Source: JAAUSY01 sp964526735 (GTDB lineage Bacteria > Chloroflexota > Chloroflexia > Chloroflexales > Chloroflexaceae). Taken from it: DNA of 7,406 nt. The stretch covers positions 1 to 7,406 of the forward strand of contig CAZGLO010000123.1 in assembly GCA_964526735.1 (NCBI GenBank), given 5' to 3'. Under the pieces are notes generated by a model, which had not been told where the DNA came from, did not search any database, and was given only the letters and a program-made list of their open reading frames with translations. Positions 1 to 7,105 of the stretch are shown one piece after another; within the stretch, counting starts at the first letter, position 1, and every line of letters starts with the position of its first letter. The translations under genes and the position numbers were made by a program.

Positions 1-36
1 CCGACGGGTGGAGGAGCGAGCACAAGCCCAGGTGCT

Positions 37-348
37 TTAGCCCTGGGTAGCTGACTTCGTGTCGTTCCCGTCCACAACCTTCTCAAGGATATCGTGCACA
101 TTCGTGGTGTATCCTTGCCAGACATGCATCATCTCGTTGGTGAGACGGTGTTGCGTCTTGAGCGCGTCCTCAAGCGCTTGATCGGTAGAATTGCGCAGGC
201 TACGGTTGTAGTTCCAGTTCTTTAAAACGACATCAAATGCCATATCCGTGCTGGTGACCAGCAGCTCGTTCCAGGCACGCACGGTCTTAAGGGTAAAATC
301 CTGCGCGCTCAAAAACTGCTTTTGCACGTGATCTTGAACATTGACCAT
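37..348 (-). CDS. Small helical protein of unknown function (103 aa)
   Basis: I do not recognise a specific family. The chosen start is the ATG at 348-346, giving a product that begins MVNVQDHVQKQF. It is preceded by AAAGGA about 10 nt upstream, an acceptable ribosome-binding site. The reading frame stays open further upstream to an ATG at 525, but that would overlap the divergent regulator gene and add a Lys/Phe-rich stretch encoded by A/T-rich promoter-like DNA, so the longer form is unlikely. The product has no signal peptide, membrane segment or cysteine. It is rich in Gln, Asn, Thr, Asp and Leu, with spacing suggesting two or three amphipathic helices (roughly residues 5-45 and 50-92) and a polar tail. 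The size and helical character recall phasin-like or other small coiled-coil proteins, but no signature residue supports that. It is divergently arranged with the regulator at 488. TAA stop at 39-37. Confidence 0.62.
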   Translation of the reverse strand: MVNVQDHVQKQFLSAQDFTLKTVRAWNELLVTSTDMAFDVVLKNWNYNRSLRNSTDQALEDALKTQHRLTNEMMHVWQGYTTNVHDILEKVVDGNDTKSATQG

Positions 349-487
349 AGAATTATCGTCCTTTCTGTAGAGATACTTCCTACAGGTTTGAAACACCTTA
401 CACTCGCTATGAGATAAATCGACTAGATACGATTGAAAAAAACGAGTACAATAGAAAAAAGGCTTTTTTTTCTTTCCTTCCTTACGA
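349..487. promoter_or_regulatory. Divergent intergenic region between the small protein and the regulator
   Basis: This 139-bp A/T-rich spacer must hold the promoters of both flanking genes. The forward promoter candidate is listed separately. On the minus strand the same bases read TTGTAC (451-446), a 16-bp spacer and TATCTA (429-424), a weak match to a sigma-70-type promoter that would overlap the forward one back to back. The last 25 bases before the regulator start are almost entirely pyrimidine on the plus strand, so there is no Shine-Dalgarno sequence there. No clear operator repeat is visible. Confidence 0.5.
424..452 (+). promoter_or_regulatory. Candidate sigma-70-type promoter for the STAND/BTAD regulator
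   Basis: TAGATA at 424-429 (4 of 6 matches to TTGACA), a 17-bp spacer, and TACAAT at 447-452 (5 of 6 matches to TATAAT). Transcription would begin near 459, giving an untranslated leader of about 28 nt before the ATG at 488. The spacing is canonical and the region is A/T-rich compared with the genes around it. It was identified by eye only. Confidence 0.5.
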
Positions 488-3400
488 ATGATGGTAGACC
501 AACGAGTTACAAGTGAGTTCATCAAACGGGTAAAGACGACGAATGGCCAAAGCCTGCTTATGACACGATTATCTCCTCCAGCTCAACAAGCACGGTTGCT
601 GCCTCGCCTTCGGGTTGATGACCTCATCAACGAAGCGATCAATTCTCCCCTCACGCTGGTCATCGCTCCGGCTGGCTACGGCAAGACGACTGCATTGGCA
701 GGCTTCCGTGACCGCAGCCCCGTGGCGACGGTCTGGTGCCGGATGGTCGTGGACGATGATCCTATTTCGCTCGTCTGCAACATCGTCGCCACGTTTCGGT
801 CGAGCAACATCATTCAAGATGATCGCATCTGCACCCGCATCGTCTATGGCATAGGCCGTGGCGAGCCGGGAGCGGCTCCTCCCCACGCCCCACGCCTCGC
901 CATCCAGCTACTGGTCAACGAGCTGTCGACGTTGCTCTCCGACGACGTTTTCTTGGTGCTTGATGACTACCACAAGATTGATGAGCAGCCGACACTGCGC
1001 AATCTCATCGAATATTTCATCAATATTTTGCCCAAAAAACTGCATGTATTGATTGCGACGCGCTACCGGCCCACAATACGAACATTGCCGACACTCTATG
1101 CGCGTGGGGAAGTGTATGAGATAGGACATCAGGAATTGGCGTTTACGCCTGATGAGGCGGAGGCGCTGTTTACCCTCTACGAACGGTCAATACCGGCAGA
1201 CTGCGCGAAGTTTACGTCGCTGTGTCGGGGATGGCCGCTTGCCCTTCAACTCCTTGTCACCGATCCGACAGCGTATCAAAGTGCGGCTTCTCCCTCTATT
1301 TTATATTATTCGTCAACTCAACCCACCTTCCCAACGGGTGACGAGACCACTCACCGTCTCTCGTCGTGTTTCCGTGCCTTGCGCCCATTGCTGCGCGGCT
1401 ATCTGCTGCAGCAGGTCTTTGATGAGCAGCCCCCCGACATCCAAACCTTTCTGCTGCATACCGCGGCACTACGGTGGTTCAATGACGAGGTGTGCAATGC
1501 GATTCCGCGTCTCCACGATGTGGCTATCCATCAAGATGAGGTGATACGCCGCAACCTCTTCATTGAGCAGTTGTACCCAAGCAAATTTGCCTATCAGCCT
1601 ATTTTCAAAGCCTTTTTGTCGGAATTGATGAAAGAGCGCCTTGATAATTGGCAAGAAATCCATTGCCAAGCGGCAGAATATTACCGCGGCTACCACGATC
1701 AAGAGGGCGTCACCTACCACCTGCTCGAAATTGAGGATGTGGCCGGGGCCGCAACGACGCTTGAGCACGTCGCTGGGGAATGGCTGCACCGTGGCCGCGC
1801 CTGGACGCTGCTCACGTGGCTCGACCGCTTGCCAGAGGAGTATCAACAACGTCCGCCGCTGCTTGAGGCCCGTGCGGCTGCCTATCGACAGCTTGGCAAG
1901 TTTGAGGAGGCGTTGGCTGTCTACAAGCACGCAGAAAAACGTTACGAGGAGCTTGGCAACCGCGAGGGCCAATCGCATACGTTGGTGGGGCAGGCGAAAG
2001 TCTATCTTGACACCGTCCAGCCAACCCCCGCTGCCGCATTGCTCAAACGTGCTCTCAAGCTGCTGCCGAAGGAACATCGTCAGGAGCGGGCGGAGATATT
2101 GCTCTTGCAGGCGGAAAATTGGGCCAACCGCGGGCGCGCTGATGTCGCATTTCACCTTGAGACCAGCGCCAAACGGCTTGCCTCTCCCGAACAGGAAGAA
2201 CACAGCGAACTTGCACACTCACAGGCTTCGTCACCCTCCTCCTCGGCATCTTCCTCGCAATCGCACTCGGTTGCACCTTCCTTACCGCCACGGCTCCTCT
2301 TGCGCAGTGGGCGGCTCAACGAATCGCGCCATCTGCTAGAGGCGCAGCTTGGGCTAGAGAGCCAATCACAGTCATCGCACACTCAACACGCCATCATTCT
2401 GGCCCACCGTGAGCCGCTCTTGCTCTTGGCGCTGCTCTATGCGATGCTTGGCAATGGGGCACGAGCACTGGCGATGGCGTTGCGGGGGCTGTTGGAGGCG
2501 ATGCACAGCGGGTCGCAGCTGACGGAGGCAATTGCCCATATGCGGGTGGGACATGCGCACCAAGTCATCACGCCGCTCGACGATACCTCCGCCAACCGCC
2601 ACTACAATCAAGCGCTTGAATTGGCACAGTCGTTTGGCGTGACGCGCACGAAGGTTGAAATCTTTATGGGGCTTGCGCTGCTTCACGGCCACGCCAGCGA
2701 CTTGGTGAAGGCCGAAATGGTCGCCGATGAGGGGCTGCAAATTGCCCGCGACTCGGGGGATGAGTGGATCGCCGCAACGATTTGGCTGGCGTTGGGAGGG
2801 GCTGCCGTCGCCGCCTCCGACTCCCGCGCCGTAGAGTGGCTCAACGAAGCACATCGGCGGTTTGTGCATGGCGGCGATAGCTATGGGCAGGCGGTGGTGG
2901 CATTGTGGCGCGCATTGTGGTATTTGCGCCACGGCGAGGATACGCAGCAGGTGCATGAGCAGATGTCTCTCCTCCTTGAATTAACCCATAAATACGGCTA
3001 TGAGGGGTTGTTGACGGCTCCAACGCTCTTCGGCCCGCGCGATATGGCGATGCTCATCCCGCTCTTGCTGCATGGCCGCACGATGGAAGAACACGCAGCC
3101 TTCTCGCAGCAGCTCTTGCGGCAAGCCTTCCCGACCATCGCAACGGACGACTCGGTGGGTACCTACCATCCAGGCTATACCCTGCGCATCCAGATGATGG
3201 GGAGTTTCCGGGTGTGGCGGGGGACGTATGAAATCCAAGGGCGCGATTGGCAGCGGGAAAAAGCGCGTCAACTTCTCCAACTGCTACTCACCTACCGCGG
3301 GCAATGGGTGCAGCGAGAGCAAATTTGTCTGTGGCTATGGCCCGATAGCGACCTGGACGCGGCAGAACGCCAATTCAAGGTCACGCTCAATGCGCTCAAT

Positions 3401-3940
3401 GCCGCCCTAGAGCCATTCCGCCCGCCCCGCACGACGCCATTCTTTGTCCGCCGACAAGGGCTTGCCTACAGCTTTGCGCCGTCGTATGGCTGCTGGATAG
3501 ATGTGGATGAGTTTGAGCTGCGGACGACCAATATCCCGCAGAGTGACCCTGATTTTGTCATCCGCAACGCCCAAGTGGCGGTGAACCTCTACAAAGGGGA
3601 TTACCTTGCCGAGTCGCTCTACGACCCGTGGACGCTTGAGGAGCGGGAGCGGTTGTTGGCACGCTACCTAGCAACCGCCACAGCCCTCGCCGACCGGCTG
3701 GTCGAGAAGGGCGATATTCAGCACGCTATTCAGCTATGTGAGCAGGTGATGCGGCGGGATCGGTGCTTTGAGGAGGCGTACCAAGTCTTGATACGAGCGT
3801 ATGCCCGTAGTGGAAGTCGGTCTCAGGCACTGCGCAGCTATACCCGGTGTATCCAAGCGCTGCAAGATGACCTTGGCATTGACCCACTGCCTGAAACGAC
3901 CGACCTCTACGAGCGTATCAAGCGGAATGAGAATGTGTGA
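488..3940 (+). CDS. STAND-ATPase / TPR / BTAD (SARP-type) transcriptional regulator, 1150 aa
   Basis: A large one-protein signal-transducing transcription factor of the MalT-like STAND class, with its DNA-binding part at the C-terminus. The N-terminal NTPase has a Walker A motif APAGYGKTT (residues 60-68), a Walker B motif VFLVLDDYH (154-162), a sensor-like Arg in LIATRYRP (187-194), and the GWPLAL motif (249-254) that marks the helical part of MalT-type ATPases. A winged-helix/helical arm follows, then TPR-like helical repeats (about 400-870; for example 460-490, Y-R-Q-L-G-K-F-E-E-A-L). A Ser-rich insert lies at 578-594. An OmpR-like winged helix (about 900-1000, including EKARQLLQLLL and the wing FFVRRQGLAYSF) and a BTAD domain (about 1003-1146) end the protein. 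In this family ATP and an inducer bound by the TPR region are thought to drive oligomerisation on DNA; the inducer here is unknown. The start is uncertain: ATG-ATG at 488 has no Shine-Dalgarno, and the next in-frame ATG (560) would begin right at the conserved MTRLSPP segment. Stop TGA 3938-3940. Confidence 0.93.
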   Translation: MMVDQRVTSEFIKRVKTTNGQSLLMTRLSPPAQQARLLPRLRVDDLINEAINSPLTLVIAPAGYGKTTALAGFRDRSPVATVWCRMVVDDDPISLVCNIVATFRSSNIIQDDRICTRIVYGIGRGEPGAAPPHAPRLAIQLLVNELSTLLSDDVFLVLDDYHKIDEQPTLRNLIEYFINILPKKLHVLIATRYRPTIRTLPTLYARGEVYEIGHQELAFTPDEAEALFTLYERSIPADCAKFTSLCRGWPLALQLLVTDPTAYQSAASPSILYYSSTQPTFPTGDETTHRLSSCFRALRPLLRGYLLQQVFDEQPPDIQTFLLHTAALRWFNDEVCNAIPRLHDVAIHQDEVIRRNLFIEQLYPSKFAYQPIFKAFLSELMKERLDNWQEIHCQAAEYYRGYHDQEGVTYHLLEIEDVAGAATTLEHVAGEWLHRGRAWTLLTWLDRLPEEYQQRPPLLEARAAAYRQLGKFEEALAVYKHAEKRYEELGNREGQSHTLVGQAKVYLDTVQPTPAAALLKRALKLLPKEHRQERAEILLLQAENWANRGRADVAFHLETSAKRLASPEQEEHSELAHSQASSPSSSASSSQSHSVAPSLPPRLLLRSGRLNESRHLLEAQLGLESQSQSSHTQHAIILAHREPLLLLALLYAMLGNGARALAMALRGLLEAMHSGSQLTEAIAHMRVGHAHQVITPLDDTSANRHYNQALELAQSFGVTRTKVEIFMGLALLHGHASDLVKAEMVADEGLQIARDSGDEWIAATIWLALGGAAVAASDSRAVEWLNEAHRRFVHGGDSYGQAVVALWRALWYLRHGEDTQQVHEQMSLLLELTHKYGYEGLLTAPTLFGPRDMAMLIPLLLHGRTMEEHAAFSQQLLRQAFPTIATDDSVGTYHPGYTLRIQMMGSFRVWRGTYEIQGRDWQREKARQLLQLLLTYRGQWVQREQICLWLWPDSDLDAAERQFKVTLNALNAALEPFRPPRTTPFFVRRQGLAYSFAPSYGCWIDVDEFELRTTNIPQSDPDFVIRNAQVAVNLYKGDYLAESLYDPWTLEERERLLARYLATATALADRLVEKGDIQHAIQLCEQVMRRDRCFEEAYQVLIRAYARSGSRSQALRSYTRCIQALQDDLGIDPLPETTDLYERIKRNENV
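2219..2269 (+). other. Ser-rich low-complexity insert within the regulator
   Basis: Residues 578-594 of the regulator are mostly Ser with Ala, Gln, His and Pro, encoded by TCC/TCG/TCA-rich DNA. The insert interrupts the helical-repeat region between two segments that otherwise look like TPR helices. It probably forms a flexible loop or hinge. No frameshift is needed, since the reading frame is open throughout. Confidence 0.6.
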
Positions 3941-3989
3941 CGGGCTATTCCGTAATCAGCCGTACATCGGCTTTATAAGCCGCCTACGG
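3941..3989. terminator. Possible bidirectional terminator made of alternating inverted arms
   Basis: The gap between the convergent regulator and isomerase genes holds four alternating arms: AGCCG (3958-3962), CGGCT (3968-3972), AGCCG (3978-3982) and CGGCT (3987-3991, touching the isomerase stop codon). They can pair as two 5-bp hairpins, or the middle two can form CGGCTT-TAT-AAGCCG (6-bp stem, 3-nt loop, 3968-3982). The position between convergent stop codons favours a terminator. Neither strand shows a convincing run of T after a stem, so a standard intrinsic terminator is not proven. Confidence 0.42.
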
Positions 3990-5231
3990 CTACTCTTTCT
4001 CGGTGATAGTTATCTTGACGATTTCTTCTCCCGGCTTCTGAGCGCGCATTGGGTCACGCAGCGGGATGTTGTTCACAATCTCCTGCCCCTCAATCACCTC
4101 GCCAAAGATGGTATATTGGTTATTGAGGAAAGGCGTGGCGGCGGTGGTGATGAAAAATTGGGAGCCAGCACTGTTAACATCGTCGCCGCGGCGCGCCATC
4201 GCCACAATGCCGGGGCGGTCGAACAGGATTTCGCTGGTGAACTCGGCGGGGACGTTGTAGCCCGGGCCACCGGTGCCACTCCCTTGGGGGTCGCCGCCCT
4301 GCGCCATAAAGCCCTCAATCACCCGGTGCCACGTCAAGCCGTCGTAGAACCCTTCACGAACCAGGAATACAAAGCTATTGACCGTCTTCGGGGCGATGTC
4401 TGGCAACAACTTGATCTCAATATCTCCGCGGGGCGTCGTGATTGTGGCGAAGTATTGCTTTTCCGGGTCGATCAGCATCTCCGGCATTTGGCTGTAGGTC
4501 TTTTTCACTTGGGATGACCCTTCTGTTTCAGTAGATTCTGTGTCAATCTCATCGGAATCGGCCTCATCATCAGCGTTGACATCATCTGACTCGGCGGTCG
4601 GCTCTTCTTCGGCTTCCTCATCCTCCGAATCGGCATCAGCGGTGGTGGAGTCGGTGTCATCATCTGTCATTTCCTCCTCCTCCTCCGACGACGCCTCATC
4701 GGCCTCATCCGCATCCGCATCGCCAGAAGGCAATCGCCACGGCATTATCGGTTTGCCATCGCTTTCTTCGGCTTTGGCGGTGGGTTCCGGCTCTGGAGTC
4801 TCTTCTTCGTCAGCCTCATCCACCTCATCGGCTTCGGTTGTCTCTTCCGGCTCTGCGGTGGCTTCATCCGCCTCATCTTCATCCGCATCCCCAGAGGGTA
4901 GTTGCCACAATGGCCTTTCGTCAGCTTCCCCGTCAGCCTCATCGGTCGGCTCTGCGGTGGCCTCATCGGTCGGCTCAGCGGTAGCCTCATCGGTCGGCTC
5001 AGCGGTAGCCTCATCGGTCGGCTCTGCGGTGGGTTCTTCCTCCATCATTTCCTGCTCAGCAGGAGAGGTGGCGGCGGTATCAGCCGTTGGTTGGGCCGCA
5101 GAGCGGCCTGCCAACATCACCGCCAACCCGATGAAGATCAGAAAAACAACCAGGGCAGATAAAAACCCAGGTAGGTTGAAAGACGGTTGGGGCGGGGTTG
5201 GAGAACTCTCCGGTTTTTTGGTTTTACTCAC
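3990..5231 (-). CDS. Membrane-anchored cyclophilin-type peptidyl-prolyl cis-trans isomerase, 413 aa
   Basis: Catalyses cis-trans isomerisation of X-Pro bonds in proteins, here probably outside the cytoplasmic membrane. Residues 1-19 are a polar, Lys/Pro-containing cytoplasmic tail, and 20-41 form one hydrophobic membrane helix without a clear cleavage site. Residues 50-248 are a stalk of Asp, Glu, Ala and Thr with tandem ATAEPTDE units and two copies of a WxLPSGDAD motif. Residues 258-411 are the cyclophilin domain. Visible signatures are HRVIEGFMAQGGDP (302-315, with the catalytic-type Arg303, Phe308 and Gln311), Asn353, SQFFIT (357-362) and FLNNQYTIFGEV (368-379). Phe368 and Tyr373 take the places of the Trp121 and His126 of human cyclophilin A, as is common in bacterial members. 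The GTG start at 5231 is supported by AAGGA 7 nt upstream. It lies 50 bp downstream of the CAP-domain gene on the same strand, so co-transcription is likely. Stop TAG at 3992-3990. Confidence 0.93.
   Translation of the reverse strand: MSKTKKPESSPTPPQPSFNLPGFLSALVVFLIFIGLAVMLAGRSAAQPTADTAATSPAEQEMMEEEPTAEPTDEATAEPTDEATAEPTDEATAEPTDEADGEADERPLWQLPSGDADEDEADEATAEPEETTEADEVDEADEEETPEPEPTAKAEESDGKPIMPWRLPSGDADADEADEASSEEEEEMTDDDTDSTTADADSEDEEAEEEPTAESDDVNADDEADSDEIDTESTETEGSSQVKKTYSQMPEMLIDPEKQYFATITTPRGDIEIKLLPDIAPKTVNSFVFLVREGFYDGLTWHRVIEGFMAQGGDPQGSGTGGPGYNVPAEFTSEILFDRPGIVAMARRGDDVNSAGSQFFITTAATPFLNNQYTIFGEVIEGQEIVNNIPLRDPMRAQKPGEEIVKITITEKE
4937..5032 (-). repeat. Four tandem 24-bp repeats encoding ATAEPTDE in the isomerase stalk
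   Basis: Units lie at 4937-4960, 4961-4984, 4985-5008 and 5009-5032, each cctcatcggtcggctc(a/t)gcggt(a/g)g on the plus strand. The outer two units are identical to each other, and so are the inner two. Each encodes an eight-residue Ala/Thr/Glu/Pro/Asp unit. Near-identity at the DNA level suggests recent expansion by slippage or unequal recombination, so copy number may vary between strains. Confidence 0.9.
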
Positions 5232-5281
5232 ACAGTTTTCCTTTCAACTATGACACACTTCAACACACATATCCAAAACCA
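5232..5281 (-). promoter_or_regulatory. Short intergenic spacer with the isomerase ribosome-binding site
   Basis: This 50-bp gap separates the CAP-gene stop codon from the isomerase start. It contains AAGGA (5243-5239) placed 7 nt before the GTG, which decides that start. No convincing promoter or terminator is visible, which fits a two-gene transcript. Confidence 0.6.
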
Positions 5282-7042
5282 CTATCTGGATGGCTTGGCA
5301 AAAACTTGAGTCCAATACGTCTTGTACTGGAGATCCCCCGGATCGGGGTCGATATAGTAATAGCCCACGCCGATTTCTTCAAAATTGCAGTTGAGCATAT
5401 TTTCGCGGTGCCCCTGGCTGTTAAACCACCCATCTACCGCTTGCTTGGCGGTGGTTGCTCCGGCGTAGATGTTTTCTGCCGCGGTTGAGTAACTGTAGCC
5501 CGTATCCTTGATACGTTCCCACGGGTCAACACCGGACGGGGAGGTGTGCGAGAAGAAATCGTTGGTTGCCATATCTTTGCTATGGCGTTGCGCGGCCTCT
5601 GTGAGCTGGTCATCCAACACTAATGGCTCGCAGCCAGCGTCTTCACGATACTCATTGGTATGTTTTACCACGTTACGGATAATTTCATCCTGCGTTGGGG
5701 CAGATGTGGCAGTCGGGGCAGGAGTATCGGTCGGGCGAGGCGTGGCAGTCGGGGCAGCGGTGTCGGTCGGGCGAGGCGTGGCAGTCGGGGCAGGAGTATC
5801 GGTTGAGCGAGGCGGGTCGGTCGGCGTCGGAGTTTGTGGCCTATCGGTCGGTGCGGGCGTAGGTGTAGGGGTTTGGGTAGATGGCTTTTCCTCCACCGTG
5901 ATCTTCACCTGATTTGATTCCAATGAGACAGTTCCGTCGGTCGCTTCCGCCTGGTTGGTGATAATCGTTCCCTCGCCAGCGTCCTCATCGACCTTCACTT
6001 CTATCACCACATCTGAAGACATGTTGTTGCGGACGGTTATGGAACAGGTCACCAATTGTCCCACCACCTCACAGTTGCCTGTGTCTGCGGTTGCCTCAAC
6101 CACGGAGAGGTTCGTATCGATACGATCCTCAACCTCGATGGTATGTTCATTGGAATTGGAGGAAGAGATAGAAATGATATAGACAAACTGCTCCCCCTGC
6201 GTAATCTCTGAAACAGGCGCAAATTTGGTGATATTCAGCTCTGCCTGTGGGGTTTGGGTTGGGTGCGGGGTGGAGGTTGCAGACGCAGTAGCGGGAGGAG
6301 TTGGTGTGGTGGTTGATGTTGAGGTGGGAGTGTCGGGCGGCTCAACCGTCCTCGTTGGCGTCGAATCGACCGGATAAGGCTCAGCGGTGGGGGTGGGGTT
6401 GTCTTCAAACCCCAGCACTTCGTTGCCCAACAACCCCAGCAAGACCTCATAAGGCGTCCCGCTATATTCGGTATGGTGCTCCATGCGGCGGCGCTCAAAG
6501 TATTGAATAGTGCCATACCACCCATCAATCGTGGTCTCGTATGGCTCTGAAATAGGGTAGCCAAACCGTTCTAGCCCACCGTGTCGCTGCCAATAGCTGA
6601 GGAAGGGGTCACATAAGCTGTGTTTGGTTTGCGAGAAATAAAAGCAGTCACTCGATGCAGAATCGACCGGATCAAAGTCGTCTTGCCACCGGATACCGCG
6701 AAGCTCTAAGATACGGGCACCCAGCCGCCCCGCCATCACGCCATCACTGCCGTGGTCTTCAAGCCGGTCGCGCTCAAACCACTGCACTGGCCCCGTCCAT
6801 GTCCCTTCGATAGTTTCCTGGCGCAGCGGGGTAACAGGATAGCCGAAAACCGGCAACCCGCCATGCAGCTCCCAATAGGTGCGGATAGGCCCCGAAATAC
6901 AGTAGCCTGTTTGCTCAAAGCACCGATCATCAGGTTCGGCATGCGCACGATGTAGAGATGGGTAACCCAACATGACACTCATAATACTGAGCAGGACACT
7001 TATGGATAAGGATATTCGGATGATATACCGCCGTTTCCCCAT
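5282..7042 (-). CDS. Secreted modular protein with two LGFP-like modules, a DUF11-like domain and a C-terminal CAP/SCP domain, 586 aa
   Basis: A signal peptide spans residues 1-35 (basic MGKRR, hydrophobic core, probable cleavage after AHA). Two related modules follow, at about 41-115 and 133-212. Both contain a Cys pair, YW..HGG...FGYP and a Q(W/Y)FER.R.E.H strand, resembling LGFP-type repeats seen in Chloroflexota exoproteins. After a Thr/Pro linker (216-266) comes a beta-sandwich resembling DUF11 (268-385), with C324 and C333. A second Thr/Pro linker (386-450) leads to a CAP/SCP domain (452-583). CAP signatures are His487, FSHT (497-500), Glu523 in AENI, GHRENML (544-550, His545) and YWTQVF (576-581), so the usual His/Glu/His cavity residues are present. 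CAP proteins of bacteria are extracellular; their substrate or ligand is generally unknown and cannot be read here. The ATG at 7042 has GGGGGGAG 5 nt upstream. It is likely the first gene of a unit with the downstream isomerase. Confidence 0.92.
   Translation of the reverse strand: MGKRRYIIRISLSISVLLSIMSVMLGYPSLHRAHAEPDDRCFEQTGYCISGPIRTYWELHGGLPVFGYPVTPLRQETIEGTWTGPVQWFERDRLEDHGSDGVMAGRLGARILELRGIRWQDDFDPVDSASSDCFYFSQTKHSLCDPFLSYWQRHGGLERFGYPISEPYETTIDGWYGTIQYFERRRMEHHTEYSGTPYEVLLGLLGNEVLGFEDNPTPTAEPYPVDSTPTRTVEPPDTPTSTSTTTPTPPATASATSTPHPTQTPQAELNITKFAPVSEITQGEQFVYIISISSSNSNEHTIEVEDRIDTNLSVVEATADTGNCEVVGQLVTCSITVRNNMSSDVVIEVKVDEDAGEGTIITNQAEATDGTVSLESNQVKITVEEKPSTQTPTPTPAPTDRPQTPTPTDPPRSTDTPAPTATPRPTDTAAPTATPRPTDTPAPTATSAPTQDEIIRNVVKHTNEYREDAGCEPLVLDDQLTEAAQRHSKDMATNDFFSHTSPSGVDPWERIKDTGYSYSTAAENIYAGATTAKQAVDGWFNSQGHRENMLNCNFEEIGVGYYYIDPDPGDLQYKTYWTQVFAKPSR
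5706..5813 (-). repeat. Three 36-bp tandem repeats encoding the Thr/Pro linker
   Basis: Units at 5706-5741, 5742-5777 and 5778-5813 encode a 12-residue Ala/Thr/Pro/Arg/Asp unit (ATPRPTDTPAPT and close variants) just before the CAP domain. Differences between units are few. They form part of a longer Thr/Pro-rich spacer that likely holds the CAP domain away from the cell surface or from the other modules. Confidence 0.85.
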
Positions 7043-7046
7043 ACTA

Positions 7047-7062
7047 TCTCCCCCCTAGGAGA
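7047..7062 (-). promoter_or_regulatory. Ribosome-binding site of the CAP gene inside a small inverted repeat
   Basis: On the minus strand the purine-rich GGGGGGAG (7055-7048) sits 5 nt before the ATG. It forms one side of TCTCC (7062-7058) / GGAGA (7051-7047) around a 6-nt loop. The stem is only 5 bp, so any effect on translation would be modest. Confidence 0.4.
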
Positions 7063-7105
7063 ACCCTGTAGCCACTATTTGCACTTCTTTGGCGATGTTC
7101 CTCAT

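Noticed and set aside
27..47. Inverted repeat CCCAGG / CCTGGG around the stop codon of the small gene, as a terminator
   Set aside because: The stem is 6 bp with a 9-nt loop, the stop codon is inside the loop, and no T-run follows on the minus strand. Too weak to call.
408..422. TATGAGATAAATCGA upstream of the regulator as a further copy of the 11-bp repeat (TTTGAGATCGA)
   Set aside because: Only part of the unit matches, with an insertion in the middle, and there is a single copy. It could be chance, so autoregulation through this site is not claimed.
1469..2218. Minus-strand open frame of 249 residues inside the regulator
   Set aside because: It lies fully antisense to the conserved ATPase/TPR region and its composition fits a shadow frame.
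3801..4517. Plus-strand open frame of 238 residues across the convergent gene ends
   Set aside because: It overlaps the end of the BTAD domain in another phase and runs antisense through the cyclophilin domain. It shows no family motif and needs both well-supported genes to be wrong.
4540..5253. Long plus-strand open frame giving a Ser/Ala-rich protein opposite the isomerase stalk
   Set aside because: It is the antisense shadow of the Asp/Glu/Ala/Thr-rich stalk: GAT/GAG/GCC codons read as Ser/Ala codons in reverse. The sense frame encodes a clear cyclophilin.
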